Shown piece after piece: positions 1 through 7,899 of a stretch of 34,111 nt of DNA. The notes under the pieces are model-generated. The model searched no databases and was not told the DNA's origin. It saw nothing but the letters and a program-made list of their open reading frames with translations. Each line of letters begins with the position of its first letter. The first letter of the stretch is position 1. A program made the position numbers and the translations under genes. This DNA is from Acidiferrobacteraceae bacterium. Its GTDB lineage: Bacteria; Pseudomonadota; Gammaproteobacteria; Arenicellales; UBA868. The stretch lies in contig PBSU01000035.1 of the NCBI GenBank assembly GCA_002726415.1, forward strand, positions 55,261 to 89,371, written 5' to 3'.

Positions 1-180
1 ATCTTCAGCCAGTCCGAAATTCAGGCATATGGACTTAGCGTGCCCAATATGTAGGTAGCCATTAGGCTCAGGAGGAAATCGGGTGGTGATGCCCTGCGGG
101 TACTGTCCAGCCGCCAGGTCCGCCGCAATTTTCTGGCGAATAAAATGGGCAGGCGGATTGTTATTGCTCTCTTCAGGCAT
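1..180 (-). CDS. glnS: Glutaminyl-tRNA synthetase, N-terminal fragment
   Basis: The reverse strand reads from an ATG at 180 to the window edge as 60 residues, and the C-terminal remainder lies outside. The enzyme charges tRNA-Gln with glutamine in the cytosol. The fragment carries the class I aminoacyl-tRNA synthetase start: [10 protein letters not shown], then [18 protein letters not shown]. This contains the HIGH signature (HIGH at about residues 47-50) in the exact context typical of bacterial GlnS. The close match to gammaproteobacterial GlnS, which lacks a GatB-like extension here, makes the call secure although only the N-terminus is visible. It lies downstream of the cytochrome c gene on the same strand, separated by about 150 bases in which I see no other gene. 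Confidence 0.95.
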   Translation of the reverse strand, partial: MPEESNNNPPAHFIRQKIAADLAAGQYPQGITTRFPPEPNGYLHIGHAKSICLNFGLAED

Positions 181-331
181 CAGTCTGGTGGGGCATCTTA
201 CTGGAGCGGTGCGGGCGCATTTGACCCTGGCTGGGGTCTAAGTGCTGGGCCGACCAGTTGCATGGGCGTTGTGGCCGGGCCAGTGCGGGGAGCGTCTGTT
301 AAAACGGTCCCGCATCAGCCCGGTCGGTTTA

Positions 332-958
332 TTACCAGTTGGTCGGTGTCGACAGTTCCGAAGGCTGGCTGCCGAAATAGGCAGCAAGGTTCAGGATGTC
401 TTCATCACTTAAGGCTGCGGTAAAGCCCTTCATGATGGCGTTGTTACGGGCACCTGATTTGTAACTACGCAAAGCATGGGCAAGGAAATCCGGGTATTGG
501 CCCGCCAGTATCGGATACTGCGGAGTGAGGGGCTTGCCACCACCGGGTCCGTGACAGGCGGTACAGGCTTGCGCCTTGGCCTGTCCCGCTGCCGCGTCAC
601 CATCACCGAACTCGCCTGCGCCGTCGGCTTTAAGGCCACTGAGATAGGCAGCAATATTGCTGATGGTTGCATCATCCAGTGTGCGGGCTTGGGCCTGCAT
701 AGTGGGATGATCTCGTTCGCCAGATTGGTAGGTCTTCAATGCGGCGGCTAGATATTGTGCCTGTTGTCCACCCAACTTAGGGACATTAAAAGTCGGGTAG
801 GCATTGCGTAAGCCGGGAGCACCATGGCAGCCCATGCAGGTGGCGCTGGCATCGCGGCCAGCCTCGGGATCGCCTGCGGCCTGCAGGGGCGACGTAGCCA
901 GTACCATAATCAGGCCGGCCGTGATCGATGACAATATTCTCATCAGGATGCGTCTCAT
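332..958 (-). CDS. Di-haem cytochrome c4-like protein
   Basis: This is a periplasmic electron carrier of the cytochrome c4/c553 family, which usually passes electrons to terminal oxidases. The start at 958 gives 208 residues beginning MRRILMRIL, with a hydrophobic signal peptide ending near SPLQA. A longer reading from 1006 would put 16 unrelated residues before the signal, so I reject it. Two CxxCH haem-binding motifs are visible: CMGCH (about residues 41-45) and CTACH (about 132-136). Each is followed by a similar domain with a Met that could be the distal ligand (HPTMQ and NAIMKG). The internal duplication is the hallmark of c4. No clear Shine-Dalgarno is seen. It could serve oxygen or nitrate respiration in a sulfur oxidiser. 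Confidence 0.9.
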   Translation of the reverse strand: MRRILMRILSSITAGLIMVLATSPLQAAGDPEAGRDASATCMGCHGAPGLRNAYPTFNVPKLGGQQAQYLAAALKTYQSGERDHPTMQAQARTLDDATISNIAAYLSGLKADGAGEFGDGDAAAGQAKAQACTACHGPGGGKPLTPQYPILAGQYPDFLAHALRSYKSGARNNAIMKGFTAALSDEDILNLAAYFGSQPSELSTPTNW

Positions 959-1034
959 GAATTGTGGAGGCGCAACTTTAGGCAACCACTTCAAAGGTTG
1001 CAACAATTTGGGCGCAGAAACTCGACTGAGAGGC

Positions 1035-1640
1035 CTAATCTCGGCGTTTTAGCACCAGTGCCAGCTCCTTGAGCCCGCTGGGATGCCCAATAGTCTGATC
1101 TTTTTGTTCCGGCCAAACCCATTTGTCGCTCCCAAAGAGCGTCTCAAGTGAATCCAGGGCGCAGTGCCAAGGTGGGCCGCCGGCACGATTCGTCTGTATA
1201 AAGAGCCCCAGTAGCATTCCGCCGGGAACCAGCCAATTGCACAGTCGGTCTGCATATTCTGGCCATAGCGTGGGTTCCAGGGCGCATAGTGCAGTCTGCT
1301 CGTAAATGACGTCAAAAGGCTGCGGGGGTTCCCAGGCCAGTAGATCAGATTGGACTACAGTGGCCTGCGCCTGGCGCTTTTTAAGTTCAAGGTTGAGTGC
1401 CGCAATGGCACTGGGAGCGAAATCGACTGCAGTGACCGTGAAGCCCTGCTGGCATAGCGTGATTACCTCATAACCCCGCCCGCACGCTGGAATCAGCACC
1501 CTGGCCGGGGGTACGGGCATCTGGGGAAGCCAGCGATCCAGCGCAGGACTGGATTCACCCCGATCCCAGCCGGTCGCCCCTTTCGCGTAGCGGTTTTCCC
1601 AACGGTCTTGTTGATTTGGCTCAGTGAACGTGATAGTCAT
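1035..1640 (-). CDS. TPMT-family SAM-dependent methyltransferase
   Basis: A 201-residue predicted cytosolic methyltransferase of the thiopurine S-methyltransferase superfamily. Visible signs are the N-terminal WENRYAKGATGWDRGE segment, which resembles the W-x-x-R-x-x-x-G-x-x-G-W start of the family. The SAM-binding loop is LIPACGRGYEV (about residues 47-57), followed by the acidic VDFAPSAI strand end and VQSDLL. The start at 1640 (MTITFTEPNQQ) is chosen because the longer open frame to 1925 runs into the divergent EF-G-like gene and adds non-family sequence. Bacterial members methylate chalcogen compounds such as tellurite or selenite, or small thiols, but the substrate here cannot be read from sequence. 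It is divergent from the next gene across about 108 bases. Confidence 0.82.
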   Translation of the reverse strand: MTITFTEPNQQDRWENRYAKGATGWDRGESSPALDRWLPQMPVPPARVLIPACGRGYEVITLCQQGFTVTAVDFAPSAIAALNLELKKRQAQATVVQSDLLAWEPPQPFDVIYEQTALCALEPTLWPEYADRLCNWLVPGGMLLGLFIQTNRAGGPPWHCALDSLETLFGSDKWVWPEQKDQTIGHPSGLKELALVLKRRD

Positions 1641-1748
1641 GATTCTGTCTTGCAGAGGAAAACAGCATACTAGAGGTGGAATCTTTGAAAGAGACGGGAT
1701 CAGGCCGTTAAATATAAGACTTAAGGATAACTGAGGAGGATAGTGACT

Positions 1749-3788
1749 ATGGATTACGAGACACCCGACATCCGCAATGTGGCGTTTGCAGGCCATGCCG
1801 GAGCCGGTAAAACCACATTGGTGGAAAAAATTCTGGCCCATGCCGGCGCCATCCAGTCTGCGGGCCTGGTCGAGAAGGGAAGCACCGTCAGCGACTGGGA
1901 TGAGCTCGAGAAGAAGCACGGTCACTCACTCTCCGCTTCGCTTGCTGGGTTCGACTACCACGATACCCATATCAACCTGCTCGACACCCCCGGATATCCG
2001 GATTTCATCGGTGCGGCACTCAGTGTGTTGCCAGCGGTTGAAACGGTAGGCGTGGTGATTAACGCCCAGCGGGGTATCGAGGGTGCCAGTCGTCGGATGA
2101 TGAACTGGGCGCAGGGCCAGGATCAGTGCCGCATGGTTGTGATTAACCAAATCGACAGCGAGCAGGCTGATGTTCAGGCGATCTATGAGGAGGTGCGCGA
2201 CGCGTTCGGTGCCGAGTGTCTTGCGGTCAACCTGCCCACCGGCGACGGAACGGGAGTGATTGACTGTTTCTTTAAGGCTGAGGGCGAGCCTGCATTTTCC
2301 TCGGCTGAGGCTGCCCACACTGCGATCGTCGATCAGACCGTTGAGGTTGATGAGGAACTGATGGCCGTGTATCTCGAGCAGGGCGAAGTCTCAGCAGCAC
2401 AGTTGCACGATGCGTTCGAACAGGCAATGCGTGAAGGCCACCTTATCCCCGTCTGCTTTGTGTCTGCCCACACGGGTGTCGGCGTCCCGGAATTGCTTGA
2501 TTTTATTGTCCGTCTGTTACCAAACCCGGGCGAGGGTAATCCGCCCCACTTCCTCAATGGCTTTGGTGAAGATGCGCAGCAGGTCGAGGTCAGCCCTGAT
2601 CCTAATCAGCATGTCCTGGCCCACGTCTTTAAAGTGTCATTCGATCCTTTCGTTGGGCGACAAGCCCTGTTCCGTGTCCACCAGGGCACCGTTCGCAAAG
2701 ACATGCAATTGTTCGTGGGCGATGCCCGCAAGCCGATCAAGATCAGCAATCTGGCGGTGCCGCTGGGTAAGGAAAGCAGTGAGCGCAGCACGGCGGTGCC
2801 GGGGGATATCATGCTCGTATCAAAAGTCGACGGTCTGGCTTACGATAATGTCCTGCATGATTCACATGATGAGGACCTTATTCACCTGGAACCTTTGCAT
2901 CTTCCTGCGCCGATGGCGGGTGTATCGATTGCCCCCAGCAGTCGCGGTGATGAGCAGAAGATTGCCGATGTCTTGTCACGACTCACAGCGGCCGACCCGT
3001 GTTTGCGGGTCGAGCGAGACCCGGTAGCCAATGAGACTGTTCTGCGTGGAACAGGCGAGTTGCATTTGCGGACTGCCATTGAGCGGATGTCAGATCAGTA
3101 TGACCTCAAGGTGACGACAGGCGTGCCCTCGATACCCTACCGAGAGACTATCGGCAAGACAGCTAAAGGACACTGTCGACACAAGAAACAGACTGGAGGG
3201 GCGGGCCAGTTCGGTGAGGTATTTCTTGAGATCGAGCCACTGCCACGTGGGTCGGGTTTTGAGTTTGTGAATAAGGTCGTCGGTGGTGTTATCCCGTCTC
3301 AGTTCATTCCGGCAGTTGAAAAAGGGGTACACAGTGTCCTGGAGGGTGGCGCGATCGCGGGGTTTCCGCTGCAGGATGTACGTGTCAAAGTTTATGACGG
3401 CAAGCATCACCCCGTCGATTCCAAGGAGGTGGCATTTGTCAATGCCGGGCGAAAAGCATTTCTGGATGCGATTGCAAACGCGAAACCCTTGATTCTGGAG
3501 CCGGTGGTAAATATTGAAGCGGTGGTCCCCTCTGGCAATATGGGAGACATTACCGGTGATCTGGCATCCCGGCGGGGCCGGGTCGCCAGCACTGATGTTG
3601 TCAGCGCGGACCAGATGATGGTTAGCGGCCAAGTGCCTCTGGCCGAGATGGACGATTACCAGTCCCGGCTCAAATCGGTGACCGGGGGGGAGGGTAGTTT
3701 CAGCATGGAGTTTGCCAGTTATGAACCTGCGCCGACGGCGGTGCAGAAACGGCTGATGTCATCCTTTGAGCATCCCGAGGAGGAGTGA
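1749..3788 (+). CDS. EF-G-like translational GTPase (FusA2 type)
   Basis: A 679-residue paralogue of elongation factor G. The ATG at 1749 lies 8 bases after AGGAGGA (1734-1740). A GTG at 1743 is only 2 bases from it, so 1749 is preferred. The G domain shows a P-loop GHAGAGKT (residues 15-22), DTPGYPD (79-85) and NQID (133-136) in place of the usual NKxD. The RGITI switch of true EF-G is replaced by a divergent KKHGHSLSAS segment. EF-G domains II to V follow, with the domain IV region near KKQTGGAGQFGEV. These departures are typical of the EF-G-like (FusA2) branch, whose role is not settled. It is unlikely to be the housekeeping fusA, which normally sits with rpsL, rpsG and tuf. Confidence 0.85.
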   Translation: MDYETPDIRNVAFAGHAGAGKTTLVEKILAHAGAIQSAGLVEKGSTVSDWDELEKKHGHSLSASLAGFDYHDTHINLLDTPGYPDFIGAALSVLPAVETVGVVINAQRGIEGASRRMMNWAQGQDQCRMVVINQIDSEQADVQAIYEEVRDAFGAECLAVNLPTGDGTGVIDCFFKAEGEPAFSSAEAAHTAIVDQTVEVDEELMAVYLEQGEVSAAQLHDAFEQAMREGHLIPVCFVSAHTGVGVPELLDFIVRLLPNPGEGNPPHFLNGFGEDAQQVEVSPDPNQHVLAHVFKVSFDPFVGRQALFRVHQGTVRKDMQLFVGDARKPIKISNLAVPLGKESSERSTAVPGDIMLVSKVDGLAYDNVLHDSHDEDLIHLEPLHLPAPMAGVSIAPSSRGDEQKIADVLSRLTAADPCLRVERDPVANETVLRGTGELHLRTAIERMSDQYDLKVTTGVPSIPYRETIGKTAKGHCRHKKQTGGAGQFGEVFLEIEPLPRGSGFEFVNKVVGGVIPSQFIPAVEKGVHSVLEGGAIAGFPLQDVRVKVYDGKHHPVDSKEVAFVNAGRKAFLDAIANAKPLILEPVVNIEAVVPSGNMGDITGDLASRRGRVASTDVVSADQMMVSGQVPLAEMDDYQSRLKSVTGGEGSFSMEFASYEPAPTAVQKRLMSSFEHPEEE

Positions 3789-3813
3789 CGATCTGCGATC
3801 TAGGGTAACGCGG

Positions 3814-3822
3814 TGATATACT
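3814..3822 (+). promoter_or_regulatory. Extended -10 promoter for DAHP synthase (candidate)
   Basis: TGATATACT reads as an extended -10 (TGn plus TATACT). No good -35 lies at the expected distance, which is tolerated for extended -10 promoters. It would start transcription around 3829, giving a roughly 48-base leader that opens with the hairpin at 3831-3857. Confidence 0.4.
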
Positions 3823-3830
3823 GATAGGCA

Positions 3831-3857
3831 CTTTGCGGCACGGGGGGTGGCGCAAAG
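3831..3857 (+). promoter_or_regulatory. 5'-leader hairpin before DAHP synthase
   Basis: CTTTGCG (3831-3837) and CGCAAAG (3851-3857) form a perfect 7-bp stem around a G-rich 13-base loop. It sits at the predicted 5' end of the mRNA. It may stabilise the transcript or modulate it. No TyrR-like box was recognised. Confidence 0.4.
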
Positions 3858-3876
3858 AACTCCTTAGGTTATCACT

Positions 3877-4950
3877 GTGCAGACGAAGAGAACCGATGAT
3901 CTTCGTATCGTCGATATACAGGATGTTGCCAACCCGGACACGATTGTTGCCGAGGTGCCACTGAGCGAGCGCGCAGCCGAAGTAGTCTCTGCCGCTCGTC
4001 GCGATATCCACCAGGTACTTCAGGGCCATGACGATCGGCTGATTGTTGTTGTCGGTCCATGCTCTATTCATGATCCCAACGCGGCGCGGGAGTATGCGGA
4101 ACGGTTGTCACCGCTTGTAACGCAGTATGCCGATAACCTGGTCTTGATGATGCGCGTCTATTTCGAGAAACCGCGCACGACGGTTGGGTGGAAAGGGTTG
4201 ATCAATGATCCAGGCCTGGATGACTCATTCGATATCAACCGGGGGCTGCGTACCGCGCGCCAACTTCTCGCGGATATCAATGAGATGGGTGTAGCGGCCG
4301 GAACAGAATATCTCGATCTGCTGACCCCGCAGTACCTTGCTGACCTGGTAGGCTGGGGGGCTATTGGAGCCCGCACGACCGAGAGCCAGTTGCATCGTGA
4401 AATGGCGTCAGGTTTGTCCTGTCCGGTAGGGTTCAAGAACGGTACAGACGGCAATCTAAAAATTGCAATCGACGCCGTTGGCGCAGCCCGGCATTCCCAT
4501 CATTTCCTCACTCTGACAAAACACGGACACTCGGCTATCTTTACCACCTCGGGCAACGAGGATGGCCATGTTATTCTGCGTGGGGGTATTGAACCCAACT
4601 ACGACCCGCAGAGCCTGGATCGTGCTGAAGCACTGATGGTTAAGGCCGGGATTCCAGCCCGACTTATGGTGGATTGCAGTCATGCCAACAGTGGCAAGGA
4701 TCCACAGCGACAACCTCTGGTGATCGACGCCCTTTGCGATCAGTTGGCAGGTGGTGAGCACCGCCTGATCGGTGTCATGATAGAAAGCCATCTGCAGTCG
4801 GGGCGCCAGGATATTGTTTCGGGCCAGCCGCTCACCTATGGCCAAAGTATTACCGATGCGTGTATTGGCTGGGAGCAAACTAAGCCCTTGTTTGCGCAGT
4901 TGGCCGGCGCAGTACGGCAGCGCCGTCAGAGGGTGCCAGCACCGGTTTAA
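3877..4950 (+). CDS. 3-deoxy-7-phosphoheptulonate synthase (class I DAHP synthase)
   Basis: This enzyme condenses phosphoenolpyruvate with erythrose 4-phosphate, the first step of the shikimate pathway to aromatic amino acids. The 357-residue protein aligns by eye throughout with AroF/AroG/AroH. Visible motifs are VVVGPCSIHDP (about residues 57-67), MRVYFEKPRTTVGWKGL, GARTTESQ.HREMASGLS, PVGFKNGTDG, GHVILRGG and the metal-site region MVDCSHANSGKD. The only reasonable start is the GTG at 3877, with a weak upstream AGG; no in-frame ATG lies nearby. Which allosteric class (Phe, Tyr or Trp) it belongs to cannot be judged, so no symbol is given. It stands alone, without other aro genes. Confidence 0.95.
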   Translation: MQTKRTDDLRIVDIQDVANPDTIVAEVPLSERAAEVVSAARRDIHQVLQGHDDRLIVVVGPCSIHDPNAAREYAERLSPLVTQYADNLVLMMRVYFEKPRTTVGWKGLINDPGLDDSFDINRGLRTARQLLADINEMGVAAGTEYLDLLTPQYLADLVGWGAIGARTTESQLHREMASGLSCPVGFKNGTDGNLKIAIDAVGAARHSHHFLTLTKHGHSAIFTTSGNEDGHVILRGGIEPNYDPQSLDRAEALMVKAGIPARLMVDCSHANSGKDPQRQPLVIDALCDQLAGGEHRLIGVMIESHLQSGRQDIVSGQPLTYGQSITDACIGWEQTKPLFAQLAGAVRQRRQRVPAPV

Positions 4951-4956
4951 CCTCCT

Positions 4957-4997
4957 GAATCGTGCAACTTTGGCAGGGATGCCCGATTCTTTCTTAT
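4957..4997 (+). terminator. Possible Rho-independent terminator after DAHP synthase
   Basis: GAATCG (4957-4962) pairs with CGATTC (4984-4989), and two more G-C pairs lie inside after one mismatch. The right arm runs into TTTCTTAT. The stem is short and the loop long, so the call is tentative. Confidence 0.35.
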
Positions 4998-5053
4998 GCT
5001 GTAATCAAAAGAATTTGCTCAGCAGATCGGGACGAAGGTGCTAATGTGTGCGT

Positions 5054-5105
5054 TGTTCATGAACAGCCAGGCTCACATGGGTGACCCAAAACCCAGAGCG
5101 TGAGC
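5054..5105 (+). promoter_or_regulatory. Palindrome and hairpin in the sat leader
   Basis: TGTTCATGAACA (5054-5065) is a perfect 12-bp palindrome. It is followed at once by a stem of GCTCAC (5071-5076) with GTGAGC (5100-5105). Inside it, TGGGT (5078-5082) can pair with either of two ACCCA copies (ending at 5088 and 5095), so two alternative folds exist. The element ends about 40 bases before the sat start. Confidence 0.35.
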
Positions 5106-5145
5106 AACGATCGGTGTAGTGACCCTATTCCTGGAGACTCAAAAG

Positions 5146-6345
5146 ATGATCAGACCCCATGGTTCCGATTTTTTGATTCCGCTGATGGTAGAGAACCCTC
5201 AGCACCATGCGGCATTACAGGCTGAGGCCCTTGACCTGACACGCCTCATTATCAACTCTGCTGCCGCAGCAAATACCGTCATGTTGGGTGCCGGGTACTT
5301 CACGCCGCTAAAAGGCTTTATGAATAAAGCCGACGCCCTGAGTGTCGCGACTGACATGCACACGGCCGACGGACTGTTCTGGCCAGTGCCGGTGATGAAT
5401 CTGACAGAAAATGGCGACAGGATCACAGCGGGGTCAAGAATTGCGTTGTGTGATCCTAATGTGCCCGGTAACCCGGTTATCGCAATTCAAGAGGTGGCAG
5501 CCGTAGAGAAGCTGAGCACGGAAGAGGTCAATCTCATTGTGCAGCAGGTGTACGGGACGACCGATCAGACCCATCCTGGTGTGGCAACTTTTGGTTCTTT
5601 GGGAAAATTTGTGGTCTCAGGACCGGTCGAAGTTCTCAATTTCAGCTATTTCGAAACCGAGTTCCCTGAGACTTTCCGCACGGCCGAGCAAATCCGCACG
5701 CAGATTCAAGCATGCGGCTGGAAAACCGTGGTTGCATTTCAGACCCGTAATCCAATGCATCGAGCGCACGAGGAATTGTGCAAGATGGCGAGCGAGGCCG
5801 TAAATGCAGATGGCGTGTTGATTCATATGCTGCTGGGCCAACTTAAGCCCGGTGATATCCCCGCTGAGGTGCGCGATGCGGCCATCCGGAAAATGGTCGA
5901 ACTGTATTTTCCGTCCAACTCAGTGATGATCGCAGGCTATGGGTTTGACATGCTCTATGCTGGGCCGCGCGAGGCGGTGCTGCACGCGTTATTCCGCCAG
6001 AACGCGGGTTGTACCCATTTGATCGTGGGGCGTGATCATGCCGGAGTCGGTGATTTTTATGGCGCCTTTGATGCCCAGACCATTTTCGATGAAGCCGTGC
6101 CAGCGGGCGCATTGGAAATCGAGATTTTCCGCGCCGATCACACGGCCTATTCAAAGAAACTGAACAGAGTAGTCATGATGCGGGATGCACCGGATCATCA
6201 AAAGGACGACTTCGTCCTGTTGTCCGGCACCCGGGTACGGGAGATGCTGGCGGCGGGAGAGGATCTGCCGCTAGAGTTTGCACGCCCGGAAGTGGCCGGC
6301 ATCCTGATGGATCACTACGCTCGGGAAACCGCTGAAGTCGCTTAA
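5146..6345 (+). CDS. sat: Sulfate adenylyltransferase (ATP sulfurylase, dissimilatory-type homomer)
   Basis: The enzyme interconverts ATP plus sulfate and APS plus pyrophosphate. In sulfur oxidisers it runs towards ATP and sulfate as the last step after APS reductase. This 399-residue form is the Sat/MET3-like type, unrelated to the CysDN GTPase pair. Key motifs are QTRNPMHRAHEE (residues 199-210; the family usually has V where this has M) and GRDHAG (295-300). The start at ATG 5146 has CTGGAG nine bases upstream; a GTG at 5119 would leave the Shine-Dalgarno inside the gene. No aprAB, aprM or APS kinase gene is next to it, so its direction is inferred from the co-occurring form II RuBisCO rather than from local context. 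Confidence 0.95.
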   Translation: MIRPHGSDFLIPLMVENPQHHAALQAEALDLTRLIINSAAAANTVMLGAGYFTPLKGFMNKADALSVATDMHTADGLFWPVPVMNLTENGDRITAGSRIALCDPNVPGNPVIAIQEVAAVEKLSTEEVNLIVQQVYGTTDQTHPGVATFGSLGKFVVSGPVEVLNFSYFETEFPETFRTAEQIRTQIQACGWKTVVAFQTRNPMHRAHEELCKMASEAVNADGVLIHMLLGQLKPGDIPAEVRDAAIRKMVELYFPSNSVMIAGYGFDMLYAGPREAVLHALFRQNAGCTHLIVGRDHAGVGDFYGAFDAQTIFDEAVPAGALEIEIFRADHTAYSKKLNRVVMMRDAPDHQKDDFVLLSGTRVREMLAAGEDLPLEFARPEVAGILMDHYARETAEVA

Positions 6346-6392
6346 ACCCCGGGATATCCTGGATTCGCTTTGTGTGCCGGTCTGGCTGGATT

Positions 6393-6659
6393 CTATAAGC
6401 CGTCGATCTGGTCGGCCGGAATGCTTTCTTTCTCCAGCATGATCGGAATATTGTCGTCGACCCGGTAGATTCTCTGGTGATTATCGGTGATCAGCCCTTC
6501 GGTCAGAGGAGTGGTCACTACTTGCTCATCGGTGTTGGTGAGTTCCCCAACCTCGATTTGCTTATTGATCAGGGCCAGTTGATCAGCGTTCAGCGCAGTC
6601 AGTCCCTGCTTGCTGACGGGACAGCAGAGGATTTCCAGTAGTTTGCGGTCTAATGTCAT
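6393..6659 (-). CDS. Trm112-family (UPF0434-like) small protein
   Basis: An 88-residue protein of the Trm112/YcaR family. It begins LDRKLLEILCCPVSKQGL and ends RVDDNIPIMLEKESI, matching the family's start (L-L-x-I-x-x-C-P) and its closing segment D-x-I-P-x-M-L. The zinc-ribbon is degenerate: only the first Cys pair (CCP) is present. The middle is longer than in E. coli YcaR, which is about 60 residues. Eukaryotic and archaeal Trm112 activates methyltransferases, while the bacterial role is not established. It converges on sat and is divergent from the CDF transporter. Confidence 0.85.
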   Translation of the reverse strand: MTLDRKLLEILCCPVSKQGLTALNADQLALINKQIEVGELTNTDEQVVTTPLTEGLITDNHQRIYRVDDNIPIMLEKESIPADQIDGL

Positions 6660-6707
6660 CAGGCTGTTGGGACGGTTGCGGTCGGGTTACGGCCAATAGT
6701 GGCCTCT

Positions 6708-6717
6708 AAGTATACTT
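6708..6717. promoter_or_regulatory. Palindrome in a divergent promoter region
   Basis: AAGTATACTT is a perfect 10-bp palindrome in the 119-base gap between the divergent Trm112-like and CDF genes. It contains a TATACT -10-like hexamer on each strand, so it may be a shared promoter core or an operator. Chance palindromes of this size are common. Confidence 0.25.
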
Positions 6718-6778
6718 CGGACCTGAGTTCCGGGCGTGCACCGCCCCATCATAATTTACAACCAGGATTCTTCTCGCC

Positions 6779-7873
6779 ATGGCCTCGGGTTCCCGCCGCG
6801 CTGTTTTGAGCGCTATAACCGGTAATGCGTTTCTCACCGTGCTCAAGTTCGCGGTGGCTCTGCCTACCCAATCTGCCGCCATGATGAATGAGGCGGTGCA
6901 CAGCCTGATGGATACCCTGAACCAGGTTTTTCTGCTGATTGGTCTGGCTCAGGGCGAGCGGCGTGCGGACGCCCGCTATGCTTTTGGCCATGGGCAGAAG
7001 AAGTACCTCTGGAATCTGTGGAGTGCTATCGGCCTCTTCTCCATCGGCTGTGGGTTGGGGTTGGCGCATGCCTGGCATGCCTGGCATCAGTTGGAAAAAG
7101 GTGCGCCAGTTACTGACATGATCTTTGCGGGCTTCAGGATAGACCCGATCTGGCTGGCTGGCGTCGTGCTGTTAATCGCTTTTGTGGTCGAGAGTTATGT
7201 GTTGCGCTTGGCCTGGACTGAATTTACCAAGCGGGCGCAGTCCCAGGAAATTTCGCCATGGCGCAAGCTGTTCCGCCCGGGCGATCCCACGTTGCTGGCA
7301 GTGGTGCTCGAGGATGCGATTGCAGTCACCGGGGTGATGCTCGCCGGTTGCGGTATCACGTTGTCGCGAGTAACCGGGAATGCAGCCTGGGATGTTGGTT
7401 TCTCAGTTGCCATCGCGTTGATGCTTGGGGTTACGGCGGTTATTCTCGGTGCGATCAATATGCGGTTGCTGTCAGATGTACGGGACCGTGAAGCAGAAGG
7501 CATATTTGAAACCATCATCAAAGCGCATCGTGAAGTCGAGCGCTATCATGATCTGCGCAGCATCGTGGTGGATGAGGAGAACACGGTACTGGTTGCCGAG
7601 GTCGAAATTCGTGAGGAGGCAGTCTTGGCAGGATTGCGCCGCCGGATTGATGAGCACGAGGAAGCGTTGCTCGCATTGTTGTCGGAATCACGCCGGGATG
7701 ACTCCGAGCTCAGGGCTTATGTCGCGGATCGGGCCGCGGTTCAGGCAACACTGGAACGAACCGAACAGCTCATTGATGAACTCGAAGCGCAGCTGCGGAA
7801 TCGCTGCCCTCGGGTATCTCATGTGACAATAGAGGTACAGGGGATCGCTGAGGACTCGCGATCCAGATTCTAA
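6779..7873 (+). CDS. Cation diffusion facilitator (CDF) metal transporter, SLC30A9-like
   Basis: A 364-residue inner-membrane transporter predicted to export Zn2+ or a similar divalent ion by proton exchange. Membrane segments occupy about residues 8-235. The first metal site is seen as H-x-x-x-D in NEAVHSLMDTLNQ, followed by YAFGHGQKKYLWNLW, both CDF hallmarks. The second half-site reads LEDAIAVTG, with Glu-Asp rather than His-x-x-x-Asp, which resembles the SLC30A9/ZNT9 branch. The C-terminal cytoplasmic domain is interrupted by a long charged helical stretch (about residues 280-345), likely coiled coil. The ATG at 6779 has AGGA about 12 bases upstream. The metal cannot be assigned. The FKBP gene follows after 26 bases. 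Confidence 0.88.
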   Translation: MASGSRRAVLSAITGNAFLTVLKFAVALPTQSAAMMNEAVHSLMDTLNQVFLLIGLAQGERRADARYAFGHGQKKYLWNLWSAIGLFSIGCGLGLAHAWHAWHQLEKGAPVTDMIFAGFRIDPIWLAGVVLLIAFVVESYVLRLAWTEFTKRAQSQEISPWRKLFRPGDPTLLAVVLEDAIAVTGVMLAGCGITLSRVTGNAAWDVGFSVAIALMLGVTAVILGAINMRLLSDVRDREAEGIFETIIKAHREVERYHDLRSIVVDEENTVLVAEVEIREEAVLAGLRRRIDEHEEALLALLSESRRDDSELRAYVADRAAVQATLERTEQLIDELEAQLRNRCPRVSHVTIEVQGIAEDSRSRF

Positions 7874-7899
7874 ATTTATCCGACTTAATTGGAAGCAAC

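Noticed and set aside
145-423. Forward 92-codon open frame over the glnS start and the end of cytochrome c4
   Set aside because: It overlaps two well-supported reverse genes, has no domain and no ribosome site.
4951-5145. Promoter TTGGCA with TATGCT before sat
   Set aside because: The 19-base spacing and poor -10 make it too weak to annotate.
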